From assembly GCF_021532655.1 (NCBI RefSeq), contig NZ_JAKGAS010000001.1, positions 682,001 through 746,000 on the forward strand: a stretch of DNA of 64,000 bases, given 5' to 3'. Shown piece by piece: positions 49,547 through 58,314 of the stretch. How positions within the stretch are numbered: position 1 is the stretch's first letter; every line of letters starts with the position of its first letter. This DNA is from Paraglaciecola algarum (GTDB taxonomy: Bacteria; Pseudomonadota; Gammaproteobacteria; Enterobacterales; Alteromonadaceae). Both the position numbers and the translations under genes were made by a program. Under the pieces are notes generated by a model. That model saw only the letters and a program-made list of their open reading frames with translations. It had not been told where the DNA came from and did no database searches.

Positions 49547-50152
49547 TTATTTCAATGCCGTACCTAATGATTGTAAATAAGCAATTAAGGCCACCATTTC
49601 GGTTTTACCTTTCACTGCGTCTTTTGCACCTGCAATATCTTCGTCAGTATATGGAACCCCAAAGTCTCTAAATACTGAAAGCTTTTTAGCTGTTAACTCC
49701 CCATCTAAGGTGTTTTCCATTAGCCATGGAAAACCTGGCATATTAGAAGCGGGAACAACGTCTCTTGGATTAATAAGGTGTACCCTATGCCAGTCGTCAC
49801 TGTAACGACCGCCTACACGGGCAAGATCTGGTCCAGTGCGCTTAGAACCCCATAGAAATGGATGTTCCCAAACTGATTCGCCTGCTACTGAATAATGACC
49901 ATATCTTTCTGTTTCAGCTCTAAAAGGGCGGATCATTTGGCTGTGGCAACCAACACATCCTTCACGAATGAATATGTCACGACCTTCCATTTGCAGTGCG
50001 GTATAAGGTTTTAAACCGTCAACGGGAGCCATAGTTTGTTGTTGAAACATAAGCGGGGTAATTTGTGCCATACCACCTAGACTTATTGCAATAATTATCA
50101 GTACAGTCAAAAGACCCACATTTTTTTCGATTAATTCATGTGCATTTTTCAT
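49547..50152 (-). CDS. ccoO: cbb3-type cytochrome c oxidase subunit II (monohaem)
   Basis: This 201-residue protein has an N-terminal membrane anchor (about 12-32) and a periplasmic c-type haem site [12 protein letters not shown] near residue 72, the CcoO signature. It hands electrons from CcoP to the CcoN active site. It lies 12 bases after ccoN. Confidence 0.97.
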   Translation of the reverse strand: MKNAHELIEKNVGLLTVLIIIAISLGGMAQITPLMFQQQTMAPVDGLKPYTALQMEGRDIFIREGCVGCHSQMIRPFRAETERYGHYSVAGESVWEHPFLWGSKRTGPDLARVGGRYSDDWHRVHLINPRDVVPASNMPGFPWLMENTLDGELTAKKLSVFRDFGVPYTDEDIAGAKDAVKGKTEMVALIAYLQSLGTALK

Positions 50153-50164
50153 AATTTGGCCTCC

Positions 50165-51598
50165 TTATGCTGTTTTAGCTTCTTCAAAAGCGGGTTCTTG
50201 CAAACTATCGCCTTTGATTGTTCGATAACAGTTATAGGCCATGATCAACATTCCTAAAACTACGAATACTCCACCAATAAACCTAACCAGGTAGAATGGC
50301 ATTGACGCCTCTAAAGATTCAACAAAGCTGTATGTTAATGTGCCATCTGCGTTAATTGCACTCCACATTAGACCTTGTAAAACACCAGATATCCACATGG
50401 CAACGATATATAACACTACGCCAATTGTGGCTAACCAGAAATGGACATTTACTAATTTTAGGCTGTACATTTTTTGTCTTTCAAATAAAACTGGAATTAA
50501 ATGGTAAATTGCTCCAATAGATACCATAGCGACCCAACCTAACGCGCCTGAGTGAACGTGTCCAACTGTCCAATCTGTATAGTGAGATAAGGCATTAACT
50601 GTTTTAATCGCCATCATTGGACCTTCAAAGGTCGACATACCATAAAATGATAATGAAACCACTAAGAACCTTAAAATCGGATCGGTACGTAATTTATGCC
50701 AAGCACCAGACAAGGTCATTATGCCGTTGATCATCCCCCCCCAAGAAGGAACAAATAGAATAATAGACATAGCCATACCTAAAGACTGAGTCCAATCAGG
50801 TAGAGCTGTGTAATGTAAATGGTGAGGGCCAGCCCAAATATATAATGAGATTAGTGCCCAAAAGTGAACGACTGATAATCTGTATGAGAATACAGGACGT
50901 CCAGCTTGTTTAGGCACAAAGTAATACATCATGCCCAAGAAACCAGCTGTTAAGAAGAATCCAACTGCGTTATGGCCGTACCACCATTGGATCATTGCAT
51001 CAACAGCGCCAGAATAAAGCGAGTAGGATTTAGTTAAAGAAACAGGGATAACCATACTGTTTGCAATATGTAACACAGCTACGGTAAGCATAAATGCGCC
51101 GAAGAACCAGTTAGCTACATATATATGCGAGACCTTTCTGATTATCATAGTACCAAAAAAGTTAATAATGTAAGACAACCAAACGATAGTTAATAGTATA
51201 TCAATTGGCCATTCTAACTCAGCATACTCTTTAGAGCTGGTAATGCCCATGGGTAAAGTAATTGCAGCTAAAACAATAACTAACTGCCATCCCCAGAAAG
51301 TGAAGCTCGCCAATTTGTCACTAAATAACCTAACGTGGCAGGTTCGTTGAACGACATAAAGAGATGTAGCAAATAATGCACATCCACCAAATGCAAAAAT
51401 AACTGCATTGGTATGAAGCGGCCGTAACCTAGAGAAGGTTAACCAAGGTGTATCAAAGTTCAAAGCTGGCCAATATAATTGAGCTGCAATAAACACCCCA
51501 ACTAACATACCAACAATGCCCCAAACTACGGTCATGACCGCAAACTGCCGAATTACTTTATAGTTGTATTCGGGATGTACTTGAATAGCTTCACTCAT
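50165..51598 (-). CDS. ccoN: cbb3-type cytochrome c oxidase subunit I
   Basis: This 477-residue catalytic subunit of the high-affinity oxidase has about 12 helices. Histidine ligands for the low-spin haem, the high-spin haem and copper B appear in [14 protein letters not shown] near 61, [13 protein letters not shown] near 208, GPHHLHY near 257 and [13 protein letters not shown] near 342. The cross-linked tyrosine is probably in YGHNAVG. It gives respiration at low oxygen. It heads ccoNOQP. Confidence 0.97.
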   Translation of the reverse strand: MSEAIQVHPEYNYKVIRQFAVMTVVWGIVGMLVGVFIAAQLYWPALNFDTPWLTFSRLRPLHTNAVIFAFGGCALFATSLYVVQRTCHVRLFSDKLASFTFWGWQLVIVLAAITLPMGITSSKEYAELEWPIDILLTIVWLSYIINFFGTMIIRKVSHIYVANWFFGAFMLTVAVLHIANSMVIPVSLTKSYSLYSGAVDAMIQWWYGHNAVGFFLTAGFLGMMYYFVPKQAGRPVFSYRLSVVHFWALISLYIWAGPHHLHYTALPDWTQSLGMAMSIILFVPSWGGMINGIMTLSGAWHKLRTDPILRFLVVSLSFYGMSTFEGPMMAIKTVNALSHYTDWTVGHVHSGALGWVAMVSIGAIYHLIPVLFERQKMYSLKLVNVHFWLATIGVVLYIVAMWISGVLQGLMWSAINADGTLTYSFVESLEASMPFYLVRFIGGVFVVLGMLIMAYNCYRTIKGDSLQEPAFEEAKTA

Positions 51599-51652
51599 TT
51601 AATGAATCTTCCACTGTATTAACAATAAATTTACTGCTTCATAACAGGTTAT

Positions 51653-51668
51653 AAACATATCAATGTTT
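51653..51668. promoter_or_regulatory. Inverted repeat upstream of ccoN
   Basis: A 6-4-6 palindrome AAACAT-ATCA-ATGTTT lies 55-70 bases before the ccoN start in a 209-base gap. It is a possible operator. It does not fit the FNR consensus TTGAT-N4-ATCAA. Confidence 0.3.
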
Positions 51669-51807
51669 TTACCTGCTTTTTAGGCTAAGGGTTTGAAATA
51701 TCTTCTGTTATATTCTAAATCCCTACATAGGATAAGGTTATTCCTTTTAAAAAGAAAGCGAATACAACACTTGTTAGATAACTTTATTTAAATCACACTT
51801 AACATTA

Positions 51808-52299
51808 GTGCATTTTAACCTTAGTACAATTTTGAATCCTTCTTTTTTTAATAGAATATTAGTTAGTTTGTTGATTTTTTCAGCGTTGGTTGGTGTTTTT
51901 TTATTTTTAAATCAAAGCCCGCTGAATAATTCACCAAATCAATGTGTTGTAGATGAGAATAGTTATTGTTCGATAACATTGGGGCAGGAACTGGTTTATG
52001 TTAGGTTTTTGCAAGAAATTGAGTTAGAAGAAGAGTTACAAGTACAAATTAGTTTACCTAAGTCACATTTTCTTAGATCTGCTTGGGTTCAAGGTGTAAA
52101 TATGTATATGGGTAAAACACCTGTCATTATTAACCAAAAATTAACAATTGAAGGAGGCGAAGGGGAAAATAGCTATCAAGGTGTTTTATTTTTAGGGGCA
52201 TGCAGTGAACCCAATATGCGATGGCAACTAATAGTGCAAACCAAAGATTTAAATCAAACAACACAGGTATTTTTGGTTAATTTTAAAACGTATTATTAA
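51808..52299 (+). CDS. Single-helix membrane-anchored protein, unknown
   Basis: I do not recognise this 163-residue protein. It has one hydrophobic helix (about 15-34, ILVSLLIFSALVGVFLFL) after a short N-terminus. The extracytoplasmic domain holds cysteines at about 46, 54 and 130 (NQCVVDENSYCS, then LGACSE) and ends NFKTYY. Position next to ccoN, divergent, hints at an accessory role in respiration. The GTG start at 51808 has no clear ribosome site, so it is uncertain. Confidence 0.65.
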   Translation: MHFNLSTILNPSFFNRILVSLLIFSALVGVFLFLNQSPLNNSPNQCVVDENSYCSITLGQELVYVRFLQEIELEEELQVQISLPKSHFLRSAWVQGVNMYMGKTPVIINQKLTIEGGEGENSYQGVLFLGACSEPNMRWQLIVQTKDLNQTTQVFLVNFKTYY

Positions 52300-52328
52300 T
52301 TCTGTAGGTTTAAAAATTACCAATAAAA

Positions 52329-52354
52329 AAGGCCAATAACTAGTTATTGGCCTT
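52329..52354. terminator. Palindromic terminator of the bacterioferritin operon
   Basis: This 26-base perfect palindrome (half AAGGCCAATAACT) is followed by TTTTTTATTG on the minus strand. It ends the bacterioferritin transcripts and may also stop the convergent gene. Confidence 0.82.
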
Positions 52355-52392
52355 GCGATAATAGTTAAACCGATTTCGGCTTAAATAATTTG

Positions 52393-52860
52393 TTAAAGTT
52401 GCGATTGTAAATAATTAGCTAGCCCTAAACGTTTTATAAGGCCTAACTGCTGCTCTAACCAATAAGCGTGATCCATTTCAGTGTCATCTAAGAGTACCAA
52501 TAACATATCTCTGGTCACATAATCTTGCTCTTGTTCACACAAACTAATTGTGTCTTTTAAGGCTTGCGTCACTGCGTATTCCACGCGCAAATCACTTGCC
52601 AACATAGCAGGGACATCATCGCCAATAATGAGTCCATCACGATTAACCATGTTTGGACGACCTTCCAAAAACAAAATTCGTTCGATTAGTTTTGTTGCAT
52701 GGCCTTTTTCATCTTCAAATTCATGGGCTATACGTTCATACAATTTATTTAACCCCCAATCCTGATACATTTGAGAATGAATAAAGTACTGGTCCATTGC
52801 CGCTAACTCGTAGGCTAACAAAGCATTAAGTTGTTCAATAATTACTGCTTGACCTTTCAT
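52393..52860 (-). CDS. bfr: Bacterioferritin, ferroxidase-type subunit lacking haem Met
   Basis: This 155-residue four-helix ferritin shows the diiron ferroxidase ligands equal to E. coli Glu18, Glu51, His54, Glu94, Glu127 and His130 (LAYELAAMD, FEDEKGHATK, LRVEYA, TEMDHAYW). The haem-ligating Met52 is replaced by Lys. It should oxidise iron but not bind haem alone. It lies three bases after a second bacterioferritin gene with the opposite pattern, so the two probably form mixed 24-mers. Confidence 0.92.
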   Translation of the reverse strand: MKGQAVIIEQLNALLAYELAAMDQYFIHSQMYQDWGLNKLYERIAHEFEDEKGHATKLIERILFLEGRPNMVNRDGLIIGDDVPAMLASDLRVEYAVTQALKDTISLCEQEQDYVTRDMLLVLLDDTEMDHAYWLEQQLGLIKRLGLANYLQSQL

Positions 52861-52863
52861 GAT

Positions 52864-53337
52864 TTAGTCCTCTTCAACTTGGGCTTGAAGATAATTTTCA
52901 ATACCCATATTAGTGATTTGATACTCTTGAGTTTCAATCCAATCTATGTGGTCTTCTTCATAAGACAAAATAGACTCTAAAATATCTCGAGATACAAAAT
53001 CTTGTTTCTGCTCACATAAGCTAATTGCATTCTTTAATAAAGGAATTTGGCCATTTTGAAATGTCATATCACACTTCAACATTTCAATGGTTTCTTCACC
53101 GATCATTAACTTACCTAACATTTGTAAATTAGGCAGGCCTTCAAGAAACAATACCCTTTCAATTAATTGGTCAGCTTGTTTCATATCTTTGATGGATTTT
53201 TTATATGACTTATTATTTAACTTTTCCAGCCCCCAGTTTTTAAACATACGAGCGTGTAAAAAATACTGATTTATTGAGGTTAACTCATAAGTCAAAATTT
53301 CATTCAATGCGGCTACAACTTGTTTATCACCCTTCAT
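52864..53337 (-). CDS. bfr: Bacterioferritin, haem-type subunit with impaired ferroxidase site
   Basis: This 157-residue bacterioferritin is very like E. coli Bfr at the start (INQYFLHARMFKNWGL) and keeps the haem ligand Met52 (SIKDMKQADQ). Several ferroxidase positions are changed: Glu51 to Asp, His54 to Gln, and the Glu94 region to QNGQ. Glu18, Glu127 and His130 remain. It is upstream of and cotranscribed with the other bacterioferritin. Paired Bfr subunits with such division of labour are known in several proteobacteria. No bfd was seen next to them. Confidence 0.92.
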   Translation of the reverse strand: MKGDKQVVAALNEILTYELTSINQYFLHARMFKNWGLEKLNNKSYKKSIKDMKQADQLIERVLFLEGLPNLQMLGKLMIGEETIEMLKCDMTFQNGQIPLLKNAISLCEQKQDFVSRDILESILSYEEDHIDWIETQEYQITNMGIENYLQAQVEED

Positions 53338-53451
53338 CGGTTAATTTTCCTATTAATCAAAGCTTAAGAGCATAGTATAGAGGTTGTTTAAGATGAAAAC
53401 CAATCTAATATCTAAAAAAACCATTAAAAACAACATGATAAGTAATGATAA

Positions 53452-55050
53452 TTATTCTTGTTTTAATGTCTTTTTAGTTTGCTGTTTATTTAAAATCAGC
53501 TGTAAACTTTCTTCAGCAAAACCAGTACCTGCTTCCGTGAAGAAGTTAAATACTTTGTCAGAGCCTGCTTTTAAAAGAGGTTCAACTTGGTCTTGGTATC
53601 GGGCAATTGAGGCTATTTTGCCTTGGTAGTTTGCGTGCTGTAATTGTTCTGTGATATTACAAATATCATCAATTGAGGGAAGGGCTAATAAAACCAAATT
53701 CACCTTAGTTAAATCCATGTTTTCCCATAAATCCACATCTTCACCATCACCTACTAATACTTGATACCCTAACTTTTTTAACTTATTTATTCGTACTGGG
53801 TCTGCATCCATTCCCCATACTTTTCTCCCAACCATTTGATGTAATGAAGCGTAGGCCCCTTTGCCCACTCGACCTAAACCAATAACGATAATTTCGGCAT
53901 CCTTAGGCTGCACAAATGTATCTTCAGGTAAACGAACGTTTTGTTCAAAAAACTTCAATTTTAATTTTAATCGGTTGTACTGATTATGAGAGTTTTTATA
54001 GGCAAAGCTGGTAAGTACAAAAGAGAAAGAAACGGCAATGGCCAATACCACTAACCATTCTTGAGGAAGCCATTTAAGATTGACTAATAGTGCGACCACA
54101 ATTAAACCAAATTCACTGTAATTTGATAACACTAAACTCGCCAGGTAGCTGGTTCTGGCTCTTAATTTGAGTAGACTAAATAGTTTGAAAAATAGAACAA
54201 ATTTAATAGGAATAAATAAACAAAGGACTAAGGCAGTCAGTGTTAATTCTAAAGTGGGTAATTCGCTTAATCCTATGGTTAAAAAGAAGCCAATTAAAAA
54301 TAAGTCTTTAAAGCTCATTAAGGATTTAGATAACTCTGCTGATTTTTGATGGGTTGCCACAAACATGCCAATAATTAACGCGCCTAAATCACCTTTAACT
54401 CCAACCAGTTCAAACAGTTCATAGCCACCAAATGCTAACATGAAACCGGACAAAACAAGTAACTCACCGTGTCCAACTGATTCCAATATTTTTGACCAAA
54501 GAGGTTTGACAAAAAACAACAATAATAAACCTAAGGCCCAAACAGAGGGGACTTTTCCAGTTGCAATAACTAAAAATAAAACGGCAATGATATCCTGCAT
54601 AACCAAAATGCCGATGGCTAACGTGCCATGGCGAGTTTTTATTTCGCCATTATCTTCTAATATTTTGACTATACAGACGGTACTACTAAAACTTAATGAA
54701 AATGCCAGCAAAGCTTGAGTGGTCCAGTCTAACTCTGCGAATGCACTGAGCCCAATCCAAGATAGGGAAATTAATAGTACATTAATTAATGTAATCCAAA
54801 TAAATGTATGAGAAATACTCCCAAGCCATACTTCTTTTTTATATAGATCTTTAATATTTAACTTTAAGCCAATGGTAAATAACATTAATGTAATACCAAA
54901 ATTAGCAATATTCTGCAGAGCTTGTGTTGCTGTAAAGTCAAAATAATTTAATGTAAAACCTGCCAATAAATAGCCAATTAAGGTTGGTAATCTGAGAAGC
55001 TTTAAAACCAACCCAAATACAAATGCAAGCAGAATAAAAGCAAATTCCAT
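53452..55050 (-). CDS. Cation:proton antiporter of the KefB/KefC (CPA2) type
   Basis: The 532 residues have about 12 membrane helices (1-350) and a cytoplasmic RCK/TrkA-N domain. Hallmarks are LIGYLLAGFTLNYF near 24, FTIGLKLNIKDL near 58, FSSTVCIVKILED near 126 and the nucleotide-binding IIVIGLGRVGKGAY near 386. CPA2 members of this shape exchange K+ or Na+ for H+, and Kef proteins are gated by glutathione adducts. The C-terminal domain is somewhat short. No KefF/KefG partner is adjacent, so glutathione control is unproven. Confidence 0.88.
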   Translation of the reverse strand: MEFAFILLAFVFGLVLKLLRLPTLIGYLLAGFTLNYFDFTATQALQNIANFGITLMLFTIGLKLNIKDLYKKEVWLGSISHTFIWITLINVLLISLSWIGLSAFAELDWTTQALLAFSLSFSSTVCIVKILEDNGEIKTRHGTLAIGILVMQDIIAVLFLVIATGKVPSVWALGLLLLFFVKPLWSKILESVGHGELLVLSGFMLAFGGYELFELVGVKGDLGALIIGMFVATHQKSAELSKSLMSFKDLFLIGFFLTIGLSELPTLELTLTALVLCLFIPIKFVLFFKLFSLLKLRARTSYLASLVLSNYSEFGLIVVALLVNLKWLPQEWLVVLAIAVSFSFVLTSFAYKNSHNQYNRLKLKLKFFEQNVRLPEDTFVQPKDAEIIVIGLGRVGKGAYASLHQMVGRKVWGMDADPVRINKLKKLGYQVLVGDGEDVDLWENMDLTKVNLVLLALPSIDDICNITEQLQHANYQGKIASIARYQDQVEPLLKAGSDKVFNFFTEAGTGFAEESLQLILNKQQTKKTLKQE

Positions 55051-55182
55051 AGGATGTACTTTTTAGTTAAGAATACTTATATGTTAATGCTTTTTATTTG
55101 GAAAGCTAGGGCATAAAAGTATATGTAATTGTTTTAATTAAATTAAAGTAAAAAAGCTAAATAATTATAATAAGGAATGTAT

Positions 55183-56100
55183 ATGAAAATAATAAAAACA
55201 GCTGTGACTATCTTAACTGCTACATTGTTTGTAGCTTGTATCTCTAACGAATCATCTAATATACCTATTAAGGTATTAATAGTAGATGGTCAGAATAATC
55301 ACACGGTTTGGCCCAAGTCTACATTCATGATGAAACAAACCTTGGAGCAAACTAACCGTTTTGAAGTGGATATATATCGTACTTTGGTTACTTGGAAAGG
55401 TGGCAACTTACTCAATGAATATGCTTTGAACGATGGCAAAGAATATAAAGATTTAGCGTCCCCTGAGACAGATCCAATGTTTAATCCCGATTTCTCTAAG
55501 TATGATGTGGTTATCTCAAACTTTGGTTGGAAAGCCGCTCCTTGGCCTGAACAAACTAAATTAAACTTTGAAAAATTTGTAGCTAGTGGTGGTGGTTTTG
55601 TAACCATACATGCAGCAAATAATTCTTTTCCTAAGTGGAAAGCTTATAACGAAATGATTGGCTTAGGTGGCTGGGGTGGCCGCAATGAAAAAGATGGGCC
55701 ATACGTATATTTTAATGATGCGGGTGAAAAAATAGTGGACCACAAAAAAGGTGGGGCAGGTGGGCATGGTAAACATCATGAATTTCAAATTGATATCCGA
55801 ACCAAACAACATCCAATCACCAAAGGTATGCCAGATTCTTGGCAGCAAACCAAAGATGAATTGTACAATAGGTTACGTGGGCCAGCTAAAAATATGACAG
55901 TTTTGGCCACAGCATTTGACGACAAAAAGTATAATGGCTTTGGGCGACACGAACCTATCATGATGGCGCTAACCTACAAGAAAGGAAGGGTGTTTCATAG
56001 TACCTTAGGTCATGGCGAACCCGCCTATCAAAGCGAAGTGTTCCAAACTAGTTTAGTAAAGGGCACTGAATGGGCGGCTACAGGTAAAGTCTCTCAATAA
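55183..56100 (+). CDS. ThuA-like domain lipoprotein
   Basis: The start at ATG 55183 is chosen because AAGGA lies six bases before; the ATG at 55177 touches that ribosome site. The 305 residues begin with a lipoprotein signal ending LFVAC. The ThuA-like glutamine-amidotransferase fold follows: VLIVDGQNNHTVWP near 31, VVISNFGW near 108, GGGFVTIHAANNSFP near 135 and the late GRVFHSTLGHGEP near 265. ThuA proteins act in disaccharide and 3-keto-sugar catabolism and are common in polysaccharide loci of marine bacteria. A 14-base-stem terminator follows. Confidence 0.87.
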   Translation: MKIIKTAVTILTATLFVACISNESSNIPIKVLIVDGQNNHTVWPKSTFMMKQTLEQTNRFEVDIYRTLVTWKGGNLLNEYALNDGKEYKDLASPETDPMFNPDFSKYDVVISNFGWKAAPWPEQTKLNFEKFVASGGGFVTIHAANNSFPKWKAYNEMIGLGGWGGRNEKDGPYVYFNDAGEKIVDHKKGGAGGHGKHHEFQIDIRTKQHPITKGMPDSWQQTKDELYNRLRGPAKNMTVLATAFDDKKYNGFGRHEPIMMALTYKKGRVFHSTLGHGEPAYQSEVFQTSLVKGTEWAATGKVSQ

Positions 56101-56117
56101 ACACTTATATTTCATAT

Positions 56118-56158
56118 AATCTCTTTGTAATTATTCTTGATTACAAAGAGATTTTTTT
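56118..56158 (+). terminator. Terminator after the ThuA-like gene
   Basis: Arms of 14 bases (AATCTCTTTGTAAT at 56118-56131 and its complement at 56140-56153) and an eight-T run make a strong intrinsic terminator. Confidence 0.9.
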
Positions 56159-56492
56159 TGCAACTATAAATATCATTCCTAGTTTATGCATATTTGCGAG
56201 CAATTGGTTAATAAACGACTCTGTGCTATTTTTATATACGAGCTGTCCAAGGTAAGTATAAATTTATGGGTTTTAGTTCGAAAAACGAATATTATTAATT
56301 CCCGCAAATTCTAGCAAATCTTACGCTATTTCAGCTTATTAGCGACAATAAATGCTATAAAAATTGTGTTTTTACTGATATAAAGTCGACATAGTTTGCA
56401 TTATGTCTACAATGGTTCCAAGTTAAATTATTTGTATATAAATTTCATAAATTTATTTTCGAATCTACAAACCTTATAAGAAGAGAATGTTC
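56159..56492. other. Upstream region of the IclR-type gene
   Basis: These AT-rich bases before the regulator contain one clear inverted repeat, GACATA (56388-56393) and TATGTC (56402-56407), 85-105 bases before the start. It could be an autoregulatory operator. I see no gene here. Confidence 0.4.
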
Positions 56493-57269
56493 ATGGAAAC
56501 AAAACCTCAAAAGAAATACTCAGCCCCAGCTCTTGAAAAGGGTCTTGATATATTAGAGTTACTTTCTAAAGATTCTACACCTATCGGTACTACGACTATT
56601 GCTGAACGTTTAGGTCGTTCAAATGCTGAGATATATCGTATGATTTTGGTGTTGGAACAAAGAGGTTACATCGAAAAAGAAGACGATAGTGATGGCTACT
56701 TAGTGACCAGGAAATTGTTACAATTAGGTACCGAGCATGAACCAGTAAAAGATATTTTGGAATATGCCTACCCGATAATGCGCAAATTGGCTGATGACAC
56801 ATCTATGTCTTGCCACATTGCGGTTGAATCACAAGATCAAATTGTGGTTATAGCTCGAGCTGAATCACCCAACTTAATGTCATACTCAGTTAGAGTGGGT
56901 TATAGACGTCCAATTTTGTATTCAGCGTCTGGGCAAATATTGTTTGTACATCAAGAAGCTGAAAAGAAAGAATCTATGCTTAAAATGTTAAGTAATTATC
57001 ATTCTGAAAGTGAAATAAATGAATTTATGGCTAAATGTAAGAAAGTAGCCAAGCAAGGAATTTTAAAAGCCCCTAGCCTCTATGTAACAGGTGTTGTTGA
57101 TTTAGCTTATCCTATAATGGACGGCAATATGGCTGTTGCTTCGCTCACTGTTCCTTATATTGAAAGGATCCCAGAGGAAAAATCAATTGAGGAAGTTATT
57201 GAAAAACTTAAAGCCGCTGCGGATGAGCTATCTAAAGCGTTGACATACGGTATAGTGCGTAAATCATAA
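56493..57269 (+). CDS. IclR-family transcriptional regulator
   Basis: The 258 residues comprise an N-terminal winged helix (about 8-70: SAPALEKGLDILELLS, then TTTIAERLGRSNAEIYRMILVLEQRGY) and a C-terminal IclR effector domain with SYSVRVGYRRPILYSASGQ and VTGVVDLAYPIMDG. The start is ATG 56493, after an AGAAGAGA ribosome site. It lies beside genes for oxidative L-sugar breakdown, and an IclR-type regulator also heads the L-fucose locus of Campylobacter jejuni, so it probably responds to a sugar acid of this pathway. Confidence 0.9.
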   Translation: METKPQKKYSAPALEKGLDILELLSKDSTPIGTTTIAERLGRSNAEIYRMILVLEQRGYIEKEDDSDGYLVTRKLLQLGTEHEPVKDILEYAYPIMRKLADDTSMSCHIAVESQDQIVVIARAESPNLMSYSVRVGYRRPILYSASGQILFVHQEAEKKESMLKMLSNYHSESEINEFMAKCKKVAKQGILKAPSLYVTGVVDLAYPIMDGNMAVASLTVPYIERIPEEKSIEEVIEKLKAAADELSKALTYGIVRKS

Positions 57270-57281
57270 AATATCTAAACT

Positions 57282-57307
57282 GCCGCTTTAACACATATCA
57301 AAGCGGC
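57282..57307. terminator. Convergent terminator after the IclR-type gene
   Basis: Arms GCCGCTTT and AAAGCGGC with a ten-base loop are followed closely by TTTTTT on the plus strand. It lies between the convergent IclR-type gene and the secreted-domain gene. Confidence 0.75.
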
Positions 57308-57315
57308 TCCGTTTT

Positions 57316-57996
57316 TTAAACCTTACAGCCTTTGTCGCCTGCATCCATTGCAACTAATTGAATACTTTTAATTTCAAGCTCTAACTTTCCTTGCGTTGCA
57401 ATACTCAATACATTAGTTACCTTAGTAAAATCAAAGTCACCATTTCTATTAAAGCAATTTAATGGAATTGGAAGCTGAATCCATTCATCCTTTTTAGTAC
57501 TTTTAAGAATATTTTTTATCGGGAATTCTCCCGTACATTTATTTGAATTGTTACATTGCATACTTAAGTTTACGTTTTCATTTGGCCTACGAAGGACTTT
57601 TATTTCAAGCGCTAAGGCAGCTGAGTCTTCTACGGATGATAAATCTATATTGTGTCTACCAATGGAAAAAAATGTATTACCAAGTTGATTACCTCCCCAT
57701 TCATTTTTTACTTTTTTGCCACTCCATTTTAAATAAAGACCAGATAAAGCTTTGTTCTCAATAATTGGCTCTATTACTAAGCTTTTTCTTTTAGTAGCTA
57801 AATCCCCGTTTTCTAGTGGAATAAAATAGTTCATCGAATTCCCCGCGTAAGCGACCCAATTAGGGACAGCTTTTCCATTCATCAAATATTGACTTATTGG
57901 ATTAAACTTTTCAGCATTAGCCTCTAGTGTTGTAAAACAAAGTAATACAAATATTGCTTTGAATCTTGTGTTTATCTTCCAATTATTTATTTTCAT
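57316..57996 (-). CDS. Secreted ExoP-type galactose-binding-like domain protein
   Basis: This 226-residue protein starts at ATG 57996 with an AAAGGGG ribosome site and has a signal peptide ending EANAE. Segments VNLSMQCNNSNKCTGEFPI, EWIQLPIPLNCF and VLSIATQGKLELEIKSIQL follow the pattern of the C-terminal galactose-binding-like (Exop_C) domain of marine GH3 beta-glucosidases. No catalytic GH3 part is present. It may be a free-standing carbohydrate-binding protein or a leftover of a larger enzyme. The cysteine pair in the middle likely forms a disulfide. Confidence 0.65.
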   Translation of the reverse strand: MKINNWKINTRFKAIFVLLCFTTLEANAEKFNPISQYLMNGKAVPNWVAYAGNSMNYFIPLENGDLATKRKSLVIEPIIENKALSGLYLKWSGKKVKNEWGGNQLGNTFFSIGRHNIDLSSVEDSAALALEIKVLRRPNENVNLSMQCNNSNKCTGEFPIKNILKSTKKDEWIQLPIPLNCFNRNGDFDFTKVTNVLSIATQGKLELEIKSIQLVAMDAGDKGCKV

Positions 57997-58314
57997 CACC
58001 AAACCCCTTTACGATTATTGGTATTTATATATAAAAAACATTATGCACAAATAGCTCACAAATGTATTTTAATTTTTTTCATTTATTTAACATTCTCATT
58101 GATTAATTTTACATTACACATAATAATACGCCTTATTGTGTGGGTGTGTATATTATCGAGCGATGTTTAGCGGTTTTAGTAAAGCAGCTTATTATCGTAA
58201 ATATAAAACGATATATTCATATTCAAATATTGCTGGTAAAAAGTATGGTGTGCGTTTAGAATTAATCACATTAAATATAAATTAGATTATTTACTATAGG
58301 GAGAGGAAACACAT
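57997..58314. other. Divergent regulatory region before the L-sugar catabolic operon
   Basis: These 318 bases contain an inverted repeat TATCGT (58193-58198) and ACGATA (58208-58213), about 100 bases before the dehydrogenase start, a candidate operator. A GGGAGAGG ribosome site lies just before 58315. There is no gene. Confidence 0.4.

Noticed and set aside
51599..51807. FNR (TTGAT-N4-ATCAA) site before ccoN
   Set aside because: Only a half-site-like ATCAA occurs within AAACATATCAATGTTT; the other half does not match.
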